A stretch of DNA of 64,000 nucleotides from Yamagishiella unicocca (GCA_003116995.1 BDSL01000051.1:1-64000); one strand, 5' to 3'. Shown: positions 1-12,494, counted from the first letter of the stretch. Numbers and translations are program-made. The notes: generated by a model from the sequence alone, not told the origin.

Positions 1-1150
1 GGTCACTGGGCAAAAGAGCCCGCCCTCACCGGCCGGGAGGGGGCAAAAGCCGAAGGCAGCCAAACACGAGGACACGGAGAAGGCAGCACGCACAACTCAA
101 AGCACGGGGAGGAGAAACAAGCGCGTCCAGACAACACGAACCACCTGCACCAAGCCAGCAGCGAGACGCGAGGAACGCGTTCCGGCAAAACGGGGGCCCC
201 AAGCCCCAGAACCCAAAAGCATCCACAAAAGACAGCAGAGCGGGGGCCTAAGGCCCAGAAAATCGCACCCGAGTCAGCCGTCGGGTCACTCCTCGGCACC
301 CGGGCGGCCCGGGAAGACCACCTCCCCCGCGGGCGAGGCGGCGAGGAAGGGGTGATCGGACGGGATGGCCCCCACCCGCGGGGGCCAGCCCCAGCTCGGC
401 AAACGCACTGAGGCGGGCCCAGAAGTCGGCCGTCACCGCGGCGCACACCCGCACCACCGGCATGCGCCCCCGGGGGCCCCAGCCTGCACCCGAAACAGGA
501 GGCGGAGCCCCAAACCCAACGCCGCGACGGCCGCCAAGCACACCACATCCCAAACAAGCGGGTGCACCCCCAACGGGGGCCGACCCAGCCACAAATGCTG
601 CGGGAGCAGGACAACCGCGCCCCCCATCGCCTCCACAAGCTCGTCACGCAATGACAAGGCCACCACACACTCCCAAAAGTGGTGGCGCCGGCGGCCCGTG
701 GCCATGGACGCTCCGCACGGGCAGGGGTCGTGGGCGACCCCCGCGCCAGGAGGGCCGCGTGCATGGGGAAGCCATGGAACCCGTTCATGGCGAGCCGCCA
801 GAGGGGCTCCTTGTGCGTGTTGTCCCAGCGAAGACGCCAGAGGCGCACCAGAGTGGCCTGAAATTCCCGGAGGGTGGAGGCCAGGGCTGCCGGGGAAGGG
901 GAGCCTCCCAGGCCTCCTGAAGGAAGGCCGTATGCTTAGCCGCCAGAGCAGCGAAGGCTGGGCCGAGCTGCAGGATGGTAGCCGACTTGACGGTGAGGGA
1001 GACAAGGGGAATGGCCGCGGGGCCCACCCGCCAGCCGACACAGCGGCCAGGCGGCCCCAGGCGTCCGCAGCGGGGGGGGCGGCAGCCGCACCCCCCGGGG
1101 CCGCCAGAACGAGGAGGCCGCGATGGCCCAGGTGGCGGGAAGGCGGCCAT
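1..1150 (-). pseudogene. Decayed retroelement reverse-transcriptase C-terminal region, frameshifted
   Basis: Minus-strand reading gives fragments in changing frames: about 1150-850 (containing KHTAFLQEAWEAPL), about 848-735 (WDNTHKEPLWRLAMNGF), about 735-435 (HDPCPCG, then HHFWECVVALSLRDELVEA), and about 435-250 (TADFWARLSAFAELG). A CxCG element followed by HHFW.C.VA resembles the zinc-binding region after reverse transcriptase in algal non-LTR elements; that assignment is from memory of the family. At least three frame changes are needed to join the fragments, so the copy is dead. The sequence towards position 1 is GT-rich on the minus strand and looks like the element's 3' untranslated part, running off the window. 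No RT catalytic motif is present in this piece. Confidence 0.6.
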
Positions 1151-3027
1151 TGTAGCGAGATTTTCCCCAGACGAGTCCGTATGAAACTACCGCCGATGCC
1201 GATTAAAGACTATGTACACGGGTCGGACGAGCACTTCAGACGGAGCGCAAATCCAAATGACCCAATGCAAAATGAAGACCCTAATAGGCAAAAATACAAG
1301 CGAACGTCGGGAAGCCGCGCGAAGGATGCTCGTCATGCCAATCCCTGCTTAAAAATGCCGAGACCGTACGTGCCATGGGTCGGGACCGTACAATACAAGC
1401 ACCGAGCCTGTACATTCTACCGCCGATGCCGAAAAGTAGTGGCCGGAGAAACAGCTGAATCGGGCCGCATTTCCGCTCGGCCAGGAGCACAGTAAAAGTC
1501 TCCAGTACACAAAATTTACAGCGGGGGCTGGGAAGCTGCGCCCAAAAAGATCGGCAAATGGACCGGGAAATAGCAGTCGCGAACGGACAGGATTGCCACC
1601 TGGAAGATGCTTATGAAAGGATCCCTCTAACGGACGTGTTTGAGAGCAGGTGGGCCACACGAGCGCAACTCACAGTGCCCTACAAGGCAAGAGGAACAGC
1701 AGCATGTCCATGGTACCAAATTGGGTTGGCTGTAAAAGTATGGTAGCAGACGGGGGGCCATGCGAGACAGCGCCAGCTGAGAAAACCGCGCGAATGCGCT
1801 ACGCTGGTACGCCGCCTCACGATACAGGCTGGGACCTAAGGTACCTCACAACGCAAAGAAATGAAATGTTTAGGTCACCTCAAGCCCGGTTACCCAGGAC
1901 AAGAAGGGGGGCCATGTCTTGAACTTAAGAGAGGCAAGCCGGGCCTAACCCAAGCAGGGGGACCACAGCAATCCAGCACACCTGAGCAGATGCCCCGAAA
2001 GTAAGGCACCGAAAGACACAGGGACCTCGCTCGCCGCGCGCAACACAGCTCGCCCCCGACAAAATAGACGGGCAGGCATACCGAAATTGCACGAGCAAGG
2101 GGGCAATTCCAGTAGTGGTGCAGGCGAGGGGACACCGGGCCGGCGCTGGTAGCCGAAGAAAGCTCCCCCCAACCATAGGCGACAAATTGCGTAGTATAAT
2201 GCTGGCGTTACTACTATGTTGGCATTTCCCGGTGGCGCTGCATGCTACTGCTCTGGAAAGGTCACGCCAGCACTAAGGGCCCCAGGACCAGATGGAGCCT
2301 ACCGGTATGCACAACGGCGCGCGGGTTCCCCACGCACAAAAATCACAACCCAGCAGGTACGCCAAGGCCAGTCGTCAAGTCCCGGACAGCGCGCGAACCC
2401 ATCTTCCACACGCCCTTCCATCCACGCATACTAAACCGAAAATAAATACACGATCATCTGCTTCACGAAGAAGACGGTTCCCGTCTTTCCAAAGTATAGC
2501 CGGGACGACGTATTACCTCTTTTACAGGAGCTGGGAAGGGAAGGTCCTGGAAGCCAACTGTCACAACTAACCATGGCGCATGCGCGGCAAGTGCGATGCC
2601 AATCACAGAGGGAAATGCCACATCCGAAGTAAGTGTAAGGAAAGACTTACGTTATCCTGAAAATACCAAGCCAAAGAGGCAGGTTAGGTACTTTCCAATC
2701 ATAGATTACAATCACGTCAATGTCCGCATGTGAGCTCATCAACTGACTTACCACACAGCGACCCTGCAAAGCATTACATTGTGTTGAAAACCAGGTTAGC
2801 AGCTCGGAACGCGTAGCGCACGTCGTACCAATTTCCAGCTGTGTGGCCTGTGTCCCTGAATTACATACATACTGCACGGCTATGACAATGCTCACTACTC
2901 GTATCTAACCGGGACGCCAAGAATAGTACGCGCGCGTGGGTTGCCCTTATCATGTCTGTGAAACGCGATCAATCGCAAGCTTAAGCGCTTCCAGTAATTG
3001 TAGATAGAGCGATATCCAACCGTGCAG
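1151..3027. other. Interval without a supported gene; probable old repeat sequence
   Basis: No open frame here shows recognisable conservation or a plausible exon chain. The segment around 1900-2450 is AC-rich on the plus strand and shares phrases such as CAGGACAAGAAG followed by GGCCATGTC with the segment near 20.17 kb, which suggests a diverged copy of the same repeat family. The last few hundred bases before the CNNM start should hold its promoter and 5' UTR, but I see no clear TATA box. Confidence 0.4.
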
Positions 3028-6000
3028 ATGTATGGATTAGTTCACCGATTACTGGTATCTACTTGTGACGGCGAGGCCGAGGAACATGTTTTCAACGCCT
3101 ACTACCTTGTAATATGTATCTTCCTCGTCATCATATCGGGAATATGCTCGGGGCTAACGCTTGGTAAGGGTGGCGAGCTTGGTGTGCGCAAAAAGTTCGC
3201 GGCCCCGACTTCTAACGCTCTCCCTCTCTCTTTCGAACAACAACAGGCCTGCTGTCGCTGGATGTGGTGGTAAGAGATGTGGTCGCATCAGGGGTTTGTT
3301 CCAAGTAGGGTTTGCAATTCCCTCCGAAACAATACTTCCGGCCCAATGGCGGGCTTCCGGCCTATTGCTCTTCCGAGCTTCCCCACGTTTCACTTGGGTG
3401 ATGATTGGTGCCGGAACCCATATTAAATGTATACTCGGGCGCCTATGTTCGTAAACCTGCTGAAGCCATGCAAACACCGCCGTTCCATGCAGCCCCACCC
3501 AGCGTAACCTGGGCACATGCTCCTCCCTGTACGTTGCTTTGATGCCATCAGCAGCGACTCCCCCCGGCTTTGCTCGTGTGCCTGCGTTCGTGACTCGTAC
3601 GCGCTGTTTGGCGGTGCGATGGCGTAGGAGTTGGAGGTACTGAAGCGAAGCGGCAAGCCGAGGGAGCAGCAGTACGCCGCAAAGATCATGCCCGTCATCC
3701 GCAACGCGCACTACTTGCTGGTGACATTGCTGCTCTGCAACGCCGCGGCTATGGAGGTGCGGAATATGAGGAGGAAACTCGTGGATCGGCACTGAAAAGT
3801 AAAACCATTGGGAAACGTTTGGTGGTGCAGTGGGGGGGACAGAGCAGATGGGCCCGCTGCCACCGCATCGGGCAGCAACGTCGAAACGGCTGCTATAGCT
3901 GTGACTGCTGCGACGATGAGTAATAACCTTGAGATTGAGGAAACTCTAAACCCTGAGCCCTAAACCCGCCGCATCCCTCAGGCTTTGCCCATATTCCTGG
4001 ATAAGCTGGTTGACCCCATCACCGCGATTCTTGTTTCCGTCACTGCGGTGCTGTTTTTCGGGGAGATCATCCCGCAGGCTCTGTGCTCCAGGTAGGGCTG
4101 GAGGTTGGGGGCTGGGGAATTGGAGTGCCTGGTGGCGGGGCCTGCTAGATGGCGACTCGCCTGTCTTGTTTGGGAGACGCGGACACGGGAATTGGAATCA
4201 GCCCTCCGCGAGAGGCCAGATCATACACCTCCAGTTCACTGCGCCACGGCTCCCAGTGAGCTGGCCTACCTACCATCTTGATCTTGACTGCATCAGAGCG
4301 ACAATGCGGACGCAGCAGTGGTATGCAGCCGGGGTCCCCCGACCCGCTCCGGAACCCGAGGAGGGGGGCAGCCCCTCGCTGGCCCTCTCGCGCCTCCCCG
4401 CCCCGCCCCCACCCCTCACCCCCTCGCGCTGCCCACTGCCGCCCCTGCCGCCACTGATGGTATCGATGGCGCTTGTCCTACCTGGCTTGTGGCTCCGCAG
4501 GTTCGGGCTGGCTGTGGGCGCCAATCTTGCCTGGTTGGTGAAGGGCATGATGGTGCTCGCCTTTCCACTCGCCTACCCTATAGGTACGACGCGCGGGGGC
4601 GGGGGTAGGGTTGGTGTTGGAGTTGTGAGGGACCGCCAGATAGCACCTGATACTGCAGCGTGTACCTAGGCGGCTAGGGCCCGTCTTGCGAGTTGCGGCG
4701 TTCCATCACCCGCACCTGACTCACGGATGCACCGTCCTCCGTGCCGTACCATCTTGAAGCCGTACCCTGCTGATGCCGTACCATTCCGGTGCGCCGCCGC
4801 CGCCGCCGCCCCCTCCGCGCAGGCAAGCTGTTGGACTACCTGCTGGGCTCGGAGCACCATACGCTATTCCGCAGGACGCAGCTCAAGGTGCGCTCGCGGA
4901 GGTGGTGGCTAGAGCGGAGGTGGTGGCTAGAGCGGAGGTGGTGGCTAGGGGCACTGCGTGTGTGTTTCGTGCCTTGTTTACGGCACACGGCAGGAGCCTT
5001 TCTGCGCTACGGCCCTCCCAGGCGGCTGATCCCGCCCGCGCCTTTCCTTGCCGACGCGGCCTTCTCCTGCCCACACCTCCAACATCTCCCCACCCGGCTT
5101 CCTCACGCTGCTGCTGGGTTTTCTTTCTCTCCATGTGTCGGCCCACGGTTTTCCTGTCAACCCACCGCCGCAGGCCCTGGTGGACCTTCATGGGGCTGAG
5201 ACGGGGCTGGGCGGGAAGCTGACCAGGGACGAAATCAACGTCATCACAGGTACGATCGACAGCGCACATGCCCGCGTCCAGCGCTTTACTCCCCCAGCTG
5301 TCGCTTCCTAGACCCCACCGCATCGTGCCTGCCTGCCCTGCCTGCACCAACCCATGATGCCCCATCCCCCTTCCCCAGGCGCCCTGGACCTGACCCACAA
5401 GATTGCCTTCCGTTCCATGACCCCGCTGGACAAGGTCTTCATGTTATCTCTGGAGGAGACACTGAATGACGCGGTGCGGCGGTCGCCAGCGGGCGCTGCC
5501 CTGGCGGCACGAGCAAACCAGCAGTTTGCTGCGCCTGGGCCTGAGCGGACGAGCCGGCCGGGCCGTCCTCGTTGCGGTGTTGAGCGTGGCTGAGCCTGCA
5601 AACAGTTGCACGTAGTTAAGAATGCCAGTGCCCTGCCTCCCCTCCCTCGCTGCATAGGTGCTGGAGGCGGTGATGGAGAGCGGCCACAGCCGGATCCCGG
5701 TGCACCGCGGCACCGACCGTCACGATATCGTGGGTCTGGTGCTGGTCAAGGAGCTGCTGAGTCACGTACGCAAAGGAGGACAGGTGGGACGGCGGGCGGC
5801 AGGGCCCTGGGTGGAGAGGAAGCCCGTGGGGACCATCATGAGGCCAAAAGCACAACGTTTGACCACAAAGAAATCATTTCCTTGGCAGGGGGTTGGAAAA
5901 GGGGAAAAAGGAAAACCTGCCCCTGGGTATGTGTATGTGGAGGGGTGCCATGCGGGCGAGGGTTGAGCTGGGCGGAAGTTGAGGGGGCGGGGCTCGAGCG

Positions 6001-9000
6001 GCGGTAGGTCGAGGGAGGGTGCTAACGGGGCGCAGCGAGAGCCGCGAGGGGAGGCGGTGTGGAGGGGAGGGACGAGGGCTCACACGACAGTGAGAGGCAA
6101 GGGTGGGTGTACAGGGCCGGCGGCTGTGGGCGCGGGGATATGAGCGCTCCATACTAACCACGAAGCCGGGCCGCTTTCGCGAACCTGCATGCAGGACGTG
6201 CCCGTGTCTTCGCTGAGGATGCGTCAGATCCCAAGGTGAGCGGTAGCGTCCGGCGGAAGAGCCGGAAGCGGCAGAAGCAGCGGAGCAGCCGGAAGCGGCA
6301 GAAGCAGCGGGGAGCCGGAAGCGGCAGAAGCAGCGGAGGAGCAGGAAGCGGCAGAAGCAGCCCCATTCCCAACACCGCACTGCATCCCGTTGTTCAGGGG
6401 CCTTGCTGCGCCCCATCCCTTGCAATGCAAACAGGGTAAGCGCAGCCACTGCCATGTACGACATGCTCAAGCTCTTCTCCATCGGCCGTACACACATGGT
6501 GGTGCTCGTCCAGCCGGACGAGCAGCAACTGGAGGGGATCCTCGACGAGGTTGCGCCGGACCGGTACGTGAGTCGATTCACCCCTACCCCGCGACATACG
6601 ACCTTCGTCTTTCGTATCCTCACCCAAGTTCTCCAGCATGCATCTCGAAACGTCCTTTATAAACGGGTTTTCTCGCATCCACGGGTCTTCCTCGAAACCC
6701 CGCGAACCTGCACGTGCGTGTTGATTCGTGGAGAGTGAAGATAGGGCCGCTCAAGTGACGCAACGAATGGGCTGGAAAGTGGGGGATAATGATCCCCACT
6801 AGGGCGCACTTATTAGCTGGCGCGGCATTGAACCGGGGACTAAGATAGGGACATAGGGAGTAGATTGACATCGGACGAGTTCTCCCACACTGCGACCGCA
6901 CCCCACAGGAGTTCTTCGAGCAGCAGCAGCAGCAGTAGCAGCAGCAGCAGCAGTAGCAGCAGTAGCTCCTCGAGCGGGGGGCCCCCGAACCGTCGGGCGA
7001 GTGTGGAGGAGCGGCAGCGGCTGTTTCCTTCGGAACTGGGCGTGTCTGACGCTGCGTCGCCGTTTGAAGCGGCGGGCGGCATGGCGTCTGCCATGGAGAA
7101 CGGCCAGGTGGGGCGTGCGCGCGGTGGCTGCAATATGGTGGGCCCCCCACACCACTGCCTCCCACTTCTGTGTGTCCGTCACAATGCACGTCAGGTTGCC
7201 CGCATGTGGTTCCGGAGCCAGGTCGCACTGCGCAGCAAGGCCAGCTCCCCCGCAACTGCCCATCCTGCTGCAACTGCTCGTGGCAGGCATTCCAACCACC
7301 TTTGCATACACGTCCCCCACCCACCACCGCTACCACCACGGTCCGCAGGCCGGCACTTCGCGACAGAGCCACCCAGACAGCCCCTCTGTCCCGCCGCCCG
7401 AGCCTCCGAGCTCCCCCAAGCACGCCCTCCTGCGCCACGGCACCTTCAGCCTCAAGACGGTAAAGTCGTTTGTGATGGGGAGCAACCACGGCAGCAAGGA
7501 GCGAGGCGGAGAGCGCGACCACGACCACCACCACCATCATCACCACAGGGACAAGGATAACCGGAAAGAGAAGGAGGGCAGCCACCGGGGGACGTTTTCG
7601 CGTCGTAGCCGCCGCAGCAGCCGCCGCAGCAGCGGCAGCAGCAGCTCCAGCAGCTCTAGCAGTAGCAGCAGCAGCTCCAGCAGCAGTAGCAGCGGCGACC
7701 CGCACTCCCACATGCGCACCGGCTCCGGCGCCTGGTCCGACAACGCCCCGCTGATCGCGGCAATCGAGGCGCTCGAGGACCAACTGGAGGTACGGCGTGG
7801 CGTGGCCTGGCGGAGGCGGCGGCCCGCAAGGGCGCCCTCACGGGCCTTATGCGGGTGCCACCACCGCGGCACGGACTTCCTCTATCCGTCCTGAGGTCTG
7901 GGGAGACTTGCAGCGCCCGCACCTTCCAGCCACCGTTCCTGAACGTGCTGCGCCACCCGCAACTCCCTGCTGCCCCTGCCGCCCCTGCCCTGCTGCGGTG
8001 TTGGTGCCCGTAGGACAACCGGGTCCTGCCCGGCCAGCCCATCGGCATCATCACCATCGAGGATGTGATCGAGGAGCTGCTGCGCTTCGAAATCATGGAC
8101 GAGACGGACCAGTGAGTGCGGCCTGCTGGGAGTTTCGGCCTGAGCAGACGCCGCAGGCGTTCCGCAGGGTTCCGCGGCCTGGCCATGCACCGTGTCGAGG
8201 GTCCAAGCTGCCCTCCGTGTGCTCCGGGTTGCGAGTCAGGCGGCATGGTCTGAGCTGAGGCCGGTATAGTCGTGTAGCCGCCGTACAAAGAAATGGGTCT
8301 CCGCCGGGGCCGTGTTTCCGAACATATGCAAACGGTCGTGCCATCTCGACGGCACAACCGATTGTGCAGGCAGCAGCCGTGCCCTGCTGGATTCGGTGGT
8401 GAGCAGTGTCTGGGTCATGGGTTAGGACCCGAAAGCACTGCACCTCTGGGGCTGCGGGTGCTGCCACTCACTCATGCGCGGTGCCACGGGGTGAATTGCC
8501 TGTGGCGCAGGTACATGGACAACGAGAAGTCCAAGCCGGCCATGGACGCCAAACAGGAGATGAGCCTGGCGCTGCCGGAGCGGCTGCAGGTGCGGCAGGG
8601 GCCCGGGGGGTCCAGGCGCCGGGGCCACACCCTCAAGGGGAGCTGCGCGACTTGCATGTGGTTGGTTGTTGCGGTGCCTTAACCGACGCGGCGGTTGTCC
8701 TCAACCGCCCGAGGTGTAGGGCCCCGGTGTTGCGGCCCCAGGGCTGATGTTTGGTCTCGCGCTGGCGCGCTGGAGTAGCACCTGGGCGGTACGGCGCAAC
8801 TGCTGTACGGCATGCAAGGCGGAATTCCCCGGGGCCTTACCTCCTGAACTGGGGCCGCAGCTCAAATTGAGCCAGGCCGCAATGCAGCTCGCAGTCCTGC
8901 CCCTCATCACGCGACCCGAGTACCCGACCTGCTGCCTCCGCAATCACCAAGCCCTTACTTACCCAGCGCGCCCCCCTTCTCCTCCCATGACCTCGCCCCA

Positions 9001-10034
9001 CTCAGGGCATCTTCGGCTTGTTCAGCGGCCGCGACTCATCCAACCAGCTCGCGCGCATAAGCAGCCTGCGCCGCCGTTCAAAAGACTACCCGCGGCTGCC
9101 AACGGGTGCCCCGGGCCTCAGCGGCGGCAGCATCAGCGCCTTTGCAGTTGGCGCCGGCGGCGCCGGCGGCCTGGCACAGTCGACGAGCTACACGGCCCTG
9201 CACGCACTGGGGCATGCCAACCCAGCCGCGCCGCCCATCGGAACAGCCGCGGTCAACGCTACCGGCTCCGCCACGACGATGGCAGCGTTTGGCATCTCCG
9301 GCAGCAGCGCTGCCCCCGTCACCTTCTGCCGGCCTGCGTTCCTGCAGGCGATCCTCGGAGCGGCGGTGACGCCGGCACCTCTGGGTGGTGGCGTGCCGGG
9401 CGGGAGCGTCACCGCCGCCGCGGGAGGCGGCACCTCGGCTGCAGTGGCGGCGGCGCTTGGACGCCACACGCGCTCAGCATCCGGGAACCAGCTGTCGGGT
9501 ATGGCGGCAGGAGTTGGCGGTGGCGGCGGCGGCGGGGCAGGGGGCGCCAAGAGCGGCGTCAGCAGCAGCGGCCTGGCCGGCGTCGCCGCAGGTTTTACCG
9601 GGGGGACGGGAGGCAGCGGGGGCGGCGGTTGGCGCTTCGGGAGCTCGCCGCCTGGAGCCGAGGGTGCAATGACCCGGCTGGGTTACACCAGCCTGCTGCA
9701 GTCCTCGCAAAGCGGCGTCGTACACACCGGCGGCCGCCGTACTGGCGGCGGGTCGAGCCTGACTTTGCAAGGTGGCGCCGGGACCTCGCAGGCGCGGCTG
9801 GTGGTGGGGCACCTGGTGGGGAATACCAGCCAGCTGGGGGCGATAGCGGCGAGCCTCCCACGCGGCAATCGACGGGGCGGCGGCGGCGGCGGCGGCCCCA
9901 CCGAGAGGACAACCGGGTCGATTACGGGCATGAGCATCTTGAGTCGTGCCGGGGCGCCTGATAGAGGGCAACCGGAGGAGGTGGCGCCGGTGAGGGCAGG
10001 GCCGTACGAGCTGGCACGCACGAGCTCAATGTAG
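3028..10034 (+). CDS. CNNM/CorC-type (DUF21 plus CBS pair) divalent-cation transporter, 16 exons
   Basis: The protein is a membrane Mg2+/divalent-cation transporter of the CNNM (ancient conserved domain, Mam3-like) family. Exons: 3028-3163, 3247-3269, 3628-3756, 3982-4091, 4501-4583, 4823-4887, 5174-5249, 5379-5473, 5658-5783, 6195-6235, 6435-6563, 6909-7107, 7349-7789, 8014-8111, 8511-8589, 9006-10034; all junction phases agree and give 952 aa. DUF21 (residues ~20-180) carries SGLTLGLLSLD across intron 1, [19 protein letters not shown] and about four hydrophobic segments. CBS1 (~222-280) contains [14 protein letters not shown]2 starts with [19 protein letters not shown] (~300) but is interrupted at residue ~338 by ~213 Ser-, His- and Pro-rich residues before resuming at [13 protein letters not shown]. 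The final 342 residues are Gly/Ala/Ser-rich. ATG 3028 is the first in-frame start; the domain identity is firm, the exact N-terminus less so. Confidence 0.88.
3763..3806 (+). repeat. Short dispersed intronic element, copy 1
   Basis: Lies in CNNM intron 3. It contains GAGGAAACTCGTGGATCGGC followed directly by ACTGAAAAGTAAAACC, and matches the element at 55180-55224 in a PLAC8 intron apart from small gaps. A shorter partial match lies in a kinase intron at 15853-15880. The nature of the element is unknown. Confidence 0.5.
4903..4948. repeat. Short tandem repeat in CNNM intron 6
   Basis: An 18-bp unit built on GGAGGTGGTGGCTAGAGC is repeated about 2.5 times just after the donor site of exon 6. 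It is one of many minisatellites in introns of this window. Confidence 0.8.
6242..6362. repeat. Minisatellite in CNNM intron 10
   Basis: A purine-rich unit of about 21-24 bp (core GGAAGCGGCAGAAGCAGC) is repeated about five times and begins only six bases after the intron's 5' splice site at 6236. It is non-coding because exons 10 and 11 flank it. Confidence 0.85.
6918..6967 (+). repeat. Coding (AGC/AGT)n tract, poly-serine
   Basis: A near-pure trinucleotide tract at the start of CNNM exon 12 encodes a run of over 20 serines exactly where the CBS2 domain is interrupted. The mix of AGC, AGT and TCG codons shows the tract has aged. Confidence 0.9.
7611..7694 (+). repeat. Second coding serine tract in the CNNM insert
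   Basis: Exon 13 holds an Arg/Ser stretch passing into a long serine run made of AGC, AGT, TCC and TCT codons. It belongs to the same CBS2 insertion as the first serine tract and follows the histidine run at residues ~462-470. Confidence 0.9.
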
Positions 10035-12494
10035 CCCCCGGGGTACGACAGTGGAGGCTGGGTTTCGGAGGCGGGGCGGTGAGGTTCGTCGGTGCCCCAT
10101 CAGGGGCTTGGCTGATGGCGGCGAGCGAAGCCAGAGGCTGCGGGCAGTCGGGTGTGCGGCGATGAGCTGCTGGCTGGGCAGGTCGGGTCACGTCAGTATC
10201 CGGGAGGGCGGGATTGGTACCTCGCGCGACGGTTTGGATTTCGGTTTTGACACTTAACGAGCGCGCTGATTGGTTAGTTATGGCTCGAGTGGCTTGGCAG
10301 TGTGAGCAACGGCCTGTGGTTGGCAGTTTCTAGTTTGCGCGATGATAATGCGCCCGGGAGGTTACCTGTAGGTTTTTCAGCAGCAGCGGTCACTGGGTGT
10401 CTATTTGCGTGATATTTAGTAAACTGAGCTCCTTGAGGGTTGAGAGGAAACCCAGAAGCTCCCGGAGACGATCGATTCAGTGGGATATGACAAGTGGTCC
10501 ACGTGCTAATGGTTATTACGTTCAATGACATATACTCCGGTCGGTAAGGTGCAGGTGTCGCAACTAAGTGAAGGTTTTTCTGGGCGCCTGCGCCCAACTC
10601 GCTGGCAGCGCTGCGCTCGCGGGTAGCAAGTAATCGTTACACTGAGCGTTTTCTCTGTTAATGTAAATTGCCAGGATCGATGTCGGATACTTTGTCGTGT
10701 GGCCGAGCTGCCCGCCTCCAGGAGGCTGCGTTGCCGCCACCCACACATACATGGCACGCCTTGAGACGTACGACGGCAACGGACGGTAGCCTACATATAC
10801 AGATGATGAAATATCTTGTGGGCATCACCACGCAAGCACCGCTTCTTTCCGTTGCAGAGCACTTGCCAACCGCCGCAACTGAGCAGCGAGGCATGCCCCC
10901 GCTGTTGTTGTAGGGACACCACCTGATGCCGCGTGCGCCCCTCCCCCCCGACAACGCGTGCGAGCCTGAGGGTGCTCACATGGGGCACAGCAATGCAACC
11001 CATAGTCGTGCGTTTGCGCACGAGGCAAGGGAGCTGTGGTCCGAGGCACGTGGCCCCCACACCCCCACATCACCTGGGAATGGTTGCGGTACCCCGAGGG
11101 ACGCTGCGTGCGCCGCAGCACGAATCGTATCATCCCGCCACCTGCACGGTGCCGCCACTGCGTCCTCCATAGCCCTGCTGGCGCGGGCAGGAATGCCGCC
11201 TTGCGAGCCCACCGTGCCCCGCCCCGCCGCCCGGCTCCGGCAGTCTTCGAAAACAGCCTCAGGACCACCTCGCGGTCTGGCTTCGGCTCCACACAGCTGC
11301 CAAGCTCAAAACGCGGCCCTTCCCACGCAGCGCCCTTATCAATACAGCAGTGCTGCCCACACGTACCACATCTTTTTGGTATCTTACGTAAAAAGTTAAC
11401 ATACGGTCGCTTGCCAGCACCTGCCAGCCATCTCATTGCCTACACCGGGACCTCTGTGGCTCCCGTGAAACAAGACTGAGCCGGGTGAGCGGGTGGTCCC
11501 GTGCACCCGCTCAAGCCGCCCGTCAATATCCCCACCGGGCGGAGGGCGGAAGCCGGCACCTGCCCGTCCGAAGATACCCACAGATGGCATAAAAGGAAAG
11601 ATGCACCAGCTACCTAGTTGCTTGTTCAAGCTTATGCTGCTTATGCGCCAACTACTGCTACCGGTACTCGAGCACCACATCACCGCGCCCCCGGCGCGCC
11701 ACAGGTGATCGCCACAACAAGAAAACAACGCATTTCGGATGTCCGCACGGCAGGTGCGCGTGCAGGATCACAAAATGAACGACGTGTATGACGCGCCTCG
11801 CGACCCACCGCGAAGAGGGGGCGCTAGCCAGATGCGCGGCGGGCGAAGCATAATGCAGGCATGACTGCTGCCGCCGTACGTACTGCGTGCGCCGCCGTAC
11901 ATTCCCATGCATCGCATTCCGGGGCTAACACTCATAGAGTAGCCTCAACCCGTAGAGCAGCCTCAACCCGCCTCGCAACTTCTACATGACGTCACCGGCA
12001 GAGCACCAGAGCGCCGCTTGCGGTGGCGCGATCACGAAAAAAGCTGTAGCCTGAGGATCTCGCAATAAAATAAAATCTAAATCGCTGCGTCAAGAGGGTT
12101 TGTAGGGTTTGGCTTCGGGGAAGCCGACACCCCTTGTCTTTGGGCCGGTTTACCGCAGAACACTTTCCATCGTATCAAGTATCAATGGCGACGCAGTACC
12201 AAACGCGGCCGGGGGCGTCAGGTACGGGGAGCCACGTTGCGACCATCCTGCTCGGTGGCCTCTCCCCCTCTGCCCCCCGGGCTGAGTCACCCTGGCAACA
12301 TGGCCCATCACATTTACTTCTGGTATATTTGCTGAGGGGTGCTTGACGAACGCACTTGGAAGCGACGGGCACAAAAACGCAAGCTCTAACACACGTGTAA
12401 AAATGTCTTCTCTCCTACCCTACATTCCAGCCAGGACAACGACCATTCGGAGCCCCGCCGGGCGCTGCTGGTGCTACCTCCACACCAACTGGCT
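10035..12494. other. Convergent intergenic interval between CNNM and kinase genes
   Basis: The two flanking genes end towards each other, so both 3' UTRs lie here. I see no conserved coding frame. Several open frames of up to ~200 codons exist on both strands around 10.8-11.5 kb, but they overlap each other and match nothing I recognise. A short direct repeat with core CAACCCGTAGAGCAGCC lies near 11935-11975. Confidence 0.45.
10662..10666 (+). terminator. Candidate polyadenylation signal TGTAA for the CNNM gene
   Basis: TGTAA is the usual poly(A) signal of chlamydomonadalean algae. This copy lies about 630 bases after the CNNM stop codon on the same strand, implying a 3' UTR of ordinary length for this group. 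Confidence 0.45.

Noticed and set aside
10825..11436. 203-codon minus-strand open frame between CNNM and kinase
   Set aside because: No recognisable motif, overlapped by several equally long frames on both strands, and lies in the expected 3' UTR zone.
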